Assembly: GCA_944325345.1 (NCBI GenBank)
Contig: CALUZV010000002.1
Location: 124,001-188,000, forward strand
Length of the DNA stretch: 64,000 bases
From: an uncultured Parabacteroides sp.
Lineage (GTDB): Bacteria > Bacteroidota > Bacteroidia > Bacteroidales > Tannerellaceae
Reading direction: 5' to 3'
This document shows positions 61,301 to 64,000 of this stretch, in pieces (position 1 is the stretch's first letter; each line of letters starts with the position of its first letter). The position numbers and the translations under genes are program-made. Under the pieces are notes generated by a model that was given only the letters and a program-made list of their open reading frames with translations, made no database searches and was not told where the DNA came from.

Positions 61301-61308
61301 CAAAGATA
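61301..61308 (-). promoter_or_regulatory. -7 promoter element of xerD
   Basis: The minus strand reads TATCTTTG. Transcription to the left would start near 61294, so the aroQ and xerD transcripts would overlap by about 20 nt at their 5' ends. Confidence 0.5.
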
Positions 61309-61325
61309 CTAAAATCGCTAACAAA

Positions 61326-61757
61326 ATGAAGAAGATTCAAATCATCAATGGGCCTAATCTCAACCTGCTGGGCAAGCGGGAACCGTCGATATACGGCGAC
61401 GCGTCGTTCGAGGGTTACCTCCGGAAGTTGAGGGAGCACTATCCGCAGTGCGAAATCGCCTATTTCCAGAGCAATATCGAGGGCGAGTTAATCAACAAGA
61501 TACACGAAGTAGGGTTCGACTACGACGGCATCGTGCTGAACGCCGGGGCCTACACGCATACGTCCATCGCGCTGCTCGATGCCATCAAAGCGGTAACGAC
61601 GCCGGTGGTGGAGGTGCACATTTCGAACGTACACGCACGGGAGGCGTTCCGCCATGTGTCGATGATTTCCGCCGGCTGCAAAGGGGTAGTGCTGGGGTTC
61701 GGGTTGGACTCCTACCGGTTGGCGATTGAAGGAATAATAAATGGTGAATCATTATAA
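61326..61757 (+). CDS. aroQ: 3-dehydroquinate dehydratase, type II
   Basis: 143 residues from ATG 61326 (MKKIQIINGPNLNLLGKREPSIYG). The flexible loop contains Arg and the catalytic Tyr region (GKREPSIYG); also seen are YFQSNIEGELINKIHE, VLNAGAYTHTSIALLDAI and the His in EVHISNVHAREAFRHVS. It converts 3-dehydroquinate to 3-dehydroshikimate in the shikimate pathway. It lies 14 nt before pyk, with which it is probably co-transcribed. Confidence 0.95.
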   Translation: MKKIQIINGPNLNLLGKREPSIYGDASFEGYLRKLREHYPQCEIAYFQSNIEGELINKIHEVGFDYDGIVLNAGAYTHTSIALLDAIKAVTTPVVEVHISNVHAREAFRHVSMISAGCKGVVLGFGLDSYRLAIEGIINGESL

Positions 61758-61771
61758 ATAAGATAAGTTTT

Positions 61772-63229
61772 ATGTTGAAGCATACGAAAATTGTTGCTAC
61801 GATTTCAGACAAGCGTTGTGATGTACCGTTCATCGAAGCGCTGTATAAGGCGGGGATGAATGTAGTTCGTCTGAATACAGCGCACCTGGATGCCGAAGGG
61901 CTTTCACGCATTGTAAATAACGTCCGTGCGGTTTCCAACCGAATCGGCATCTTGATTGATACGAAGGGGCCGGAAGTCCGGACAACCGTAACAACCGACG
62001 GCCAACCGATCGATTTCAAAATCGGAGACAAAGTCCAGATTTCAGGCAACCCGGAAGCGAAAACATCTCACGAACATATTTATGTTTCTTACCGCAACTT
62101 CGTGAACGACTTGTCGGTAGGAAGCGACATCCTGATCGACGACGGCGATTTGGAATTGCGCGTCGTCGAGAAGCAAGCGGACTGTCTGGTCTGCGAGGCG
62201 CTGAACGAAGCCTCCCTCGGCAGCCGCAAGAGCGTGAACGTCCCGGGCGTGCGCATCAACTTGCCATCGCTGACTGAGCGCGACCGCCAGAATATCATCT
62301 GGGCTATCGAGAACGACCTCGACTTCATCGCCCATTCGTTCGTCCGCACGAAGCAGGATGTCTTGGATATCCAACGCATCCTGGACGAATACAACAGCCC
62401 GATCAAGATTATCGCCAAGATTGAGAACCAGGAGGGCGTGGACAACGCCGACGAAATCCTCGAGGCAGCCTACGGCATCATGATTGCACGCGGCGACTTG
62501 GGTATCGAAGTGCCCGCCGAGAAGATTCCGGGCATCCAGCGCATCTTGATCCGCAAGTGCGTGGAGGTGAAGAAGCCGGTTATCGTCGCCACCCAGATGT
62601 TGCACTCGATGATCAACAACCCGCGCCCGACACGCGCCGAGGTTACCGATATCGCCAACGCGATTTACTACCGCACCGACGCCTTGATGCTGAGTGGCGA
62701 AACCGCCTACGGCAAATACCCGGTCGAGGCTGTGGAGACGATGACGAAGGTCGCCCGCGAAGCCGAAAAGACGAAGCTCGCCGCCAACGACATCCGCGTG
62801 CCTATCGAGGGGAACGACTTGGACGTTACCTCGTTCCTGGCAAAGCAGGCCGTGAAGTCGTCGTCGAAGTTGCACGTGAAGGCCATCATCACCGATAGCT
62901 ATACGGGACGGACGGCACGCTATCTGGCCGCTTTCCGTGGGACATCGACGGTCTTCGCCATCTGCTACAACGAGCGGGTAATGCGTATGCTGTCCCTCTC
63001 CTACGGTGTATGGGCCGTACACCAGCCGTGGAACGACAGCCGCCGCAAGTATTTCTACGAGGCATTGAACCAGCTCATCAAGAGCGGACGCATCACGCGC
63101 AACGACATGGTGGCTTACCTGAGCGGAAGCTACGGCGAAGGCGGCGGCACGACATTCCTCGAAATCAACAACGTGGGGAAGGTGCTGGATGCCGGGAAGA
63201 ATTATCAACTGCCGACGTTCAAAGACTAA
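61772..63229 (+). CDS. pyk: Pyruvate kinase
   Basis: 485 residues. TKIVATISDKR at the N-terminus replaces the more usual TKIVCTIGP. Substrate and metal motifs are DTKGPEVRTT (~65), the catalytic Lys in IIAKIENQEGVDNADEIL (~210), ARGDLGIEVPAEKIPGIQ (~235) and KPVIVATQMLHSMINNPRPTRAEVTDIANAI (~260). The C-terminal domain ends in EINNVGKVLDAGKNYQLPTF. It makes pyruvate and ATP from phosphoenolpyruvate in glycolysis. A word-repeat hairpin follows directly. Confidence 0.96.
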   Translation: MLKHTKIVATISDKRCDVPFIEALYKAGMNVVRLNTAHLDAEGLSRIVNNVRAVSNRIGILIDTKGPEVRTTVTTDGQPIDFKIGDKVQISGNPEAKTSHEHIYVSYRNFVNDLSVGSDILIDDGDLELRVVEKQADCLVCEALNEASLGSRKSVNVPGVRINLPSLTERDRQNIIWAIENDLDFIAHSFVRTKQDVLDIQRILDEYNSPIKIIAKIENQEGVDNADEILEAAYGIMIARGDLGIEVPAEKIPGIQRILIRKCVEVKKPVIVATQMLHSMINNPRPTRAEVTDIANAIYYRTDALMLSGETAYGKYPVEAVETMTKVAREAEKTKLAANDIRVPIEGNDLDVTSFLAKQAVKSSSKLHVKAIITDSYTGRTARYLAAFRGTSTVFAICYNERVMRMLSLSYGVWAVHQPWNDSRRKYFYEALNQLIKSGRITRNDMVAYLSGSYGEGGGTTFLEINNVGKVLDAGKNYQLPTFKD

Positions 63230-63231
63230 AC

Positions 63232-63322
63232 AATTGACAATTGAGAATTGACAATTGACAATTATAAGTCCCCTCTCTCTTAATTGTCAATTGTCCATTC
63301 TCAATTGTCAATTATCAATTCC
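63232..63322. repeat. Word-repeat inverted repeat between pyk and the methyltransferase gene
   Basis: Built of CAATTGA / TCAATTG words; 28-nt arms pair at 27 positions around a CCCCTCTCTC loop. It fills the whole gap. Confidence 0.85.
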
Positions 63323-63326
63323 CATC

Positions 63327-64000
63327 ATGCCGCACGATAAATACCTGACCCACCTCCCCCCTCGCGTGGAGGAAGAATCGATAGACGACTACATCCTGTC
63401 GCATTCCGACGACGAAGGTGCTCTGCTCGCCGCCCTCACGCGGGACGCGAACGTGAACCTCCTCCGTCCCCGGATGCTTTCGGGACATCTGCAAGGCCGC
63501 ATCCTGAAGATGTTTTGCCGCATGATGTGCCCGCAGCGCGTCTTGGAAATCGGGACGTACACGGGCTACGCCACGCTCTGCATGGCCGAGGGCTTGGAAT
63601 ACGGGGCTTTGATTCACACGGTGGAAATCAACGACGAGATGGAGGACTTCATCCGGAAGTATCTGGAGCAATCGCCCGACCGCGACAAAATCCGGCTGCA
63701 CATCGGCGACGCGCTCGATATCATCCCCCGGCTGGACGAGACGTTCGACATGGTTTTCATCGATGCCGACAAGCGGCTCTACTCCCGCTACTTCGATTTG
63801 GTCTTCCCCTACGTCCGCCCCGGCGGTCTGATTCTCGCGGACAATACGCTGTGGGACGGGAAGGTCGTCGAGGACAAGATTCCGCAGTCCGACCGCCAGA
63901 CGCACGGCATCCTGGACTTCAACGACAAAATCAAGCAGGACGAGCGCGTCGAGAAAGTCATCCTCCCCCTCCGCGACGGCTTGACGATGATTTGGAAAAA
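63327..64000 (+). CDS. O-methyltransferase, family 3 (partial, cut by window end)
   Basis: ATG 63327 opens a frame with no stop to the window end (224 codons). The start MPHDKYLTHLPPRVEEESID is followed by a class I SAM-dependent fold: motif I VLEIGTYTGYATLCMAEGL (~72-90), the acidic loop HTVEINDEM, IHIGDALDIIP, then FDMVFIDADKRLYSRYFDLVFPYVRPGGLILADNTLWDGKV (metal-binding Asp and Asn of caffeoyl-CoA/catechol-type O-methyltransferases) and DGLTMIWK near the expected C-terminus. The protein is probably almost complete. The natural substrate is unknown. Confidence 0.9.
   Translation, partial: MPHDKYLTHLPPRVEEESIDDYILSHSDDEGALLAALTRDANVNLLRPRMLSGHLQGRILKMFCRMMCPQRVLEIGTYTGYATLCMAEGLEYGALIHTVEINDEMEDFIRKYLEQSPDRDKIRLHIGDALDIIPRLDETFDMVFIDADKRLYSRYFDLVFPYVRPGGLILADNTLWDGKVVEDKIPQSDRQTHGILDFNDKIKQDERVEKVILPLRDGLTMIWK

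Noticed and set aside
1..64000. tRNA or rRNA genes
   Set aside because: No cloverleaf with a GGTTCRANYCC-type T-arm and no conserved rRNA segments were recognised in any gap.

Overview
The window reads as chromosomal DNA of a Bacteroidales bacterium, most likely of the Tannerellaceae/Porphyromonadaceae group. The evidence is: promoters with the Bacteroidetes -7 element TAnnTTTG (often with TTTG about 19 bp upstream), almost no strong Shine-Dalgarno sites, a TonB receptor with a DUF4249 partner under FecI/FecR-type control, a NigD-like lipoprotein, S46 dipeptidyl-peptidase, class III fructose-bisphosphatase, the gene order rimP-nusA-infB-cvpA-suf, and surface proteins ending in a type IX-secretion-like C-terminal domain. 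No rRNA, tRNA, CRISPR, prophage or intact insertion sequence was seen. The genus is an inference.

Layout. 0.9-10.5 kb (minus strand): a large surface protein, then sigma factor / outer-membrane barrel / FecR / TonB receptor / DUF4249 lipoprotein. 10.5-16.8 kb: trpS, then on the plus strand a lipoprotein, an alkaline-phosphatase homologue whose active site looks destroyed, and carB behind a leader that resembles a translation-coupled attenuator. 17-24.5 kb: a one-piece sensor-regulator, a Tat-exported sulfide:quinone-reductase-like flavoprotein, a NigD-like lipoprotein, and an ECF sigma / anti-sigma / DUF4097-like envelope unit. 24.6-34.4 kb (minus): rimP-nusA-infB-cvpA-sufB-sufC-[GxxExxY]-sufD. 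34.8-38.4 kb: S46 peptidase, HxlR regulator, lipoprotein. 38.4-47 kb (plus): radical SAM protein, hisH-hisA-hisF-hisIE, ftsE, lysC-lysA, a glycosyltransferase. 47-54 kb (minus): MATE exporter, fbp, an MBG-domain surface protein. 54.6-64 kb: Rpn-type nuclease, DUF2461, sppA, blaI-blaR1, xerD (minus), aroQ, pyk and an O-methyltransferase cut by the window end.

The most unexpected signal is not a gene. At least ten intergenic spaces hold a tandem array whose unit is either exactly 23 bp or 41-42 bp. The arrays share no sequence with each other, yet each is built of short palindromes, and in two of them the palindrome arms change together from unit to unit. They occur between genes of every relative orientation and even inside the suf operon. 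A second layer of AT-rich, low-complexity inverted repeats sits between other gene pairs.

Other points of interest are the carB leader (promoter, 37-codon ORF, stop codon buried in the arm of an intrinsic terminator), a terminator-like hairpin between the promoter and start codon of rimP-nusA-infB, a GxxExxY gene bracketed by 30-bp inverted repeats inside suf, and a blaI promoter carrying two perfect dyads.
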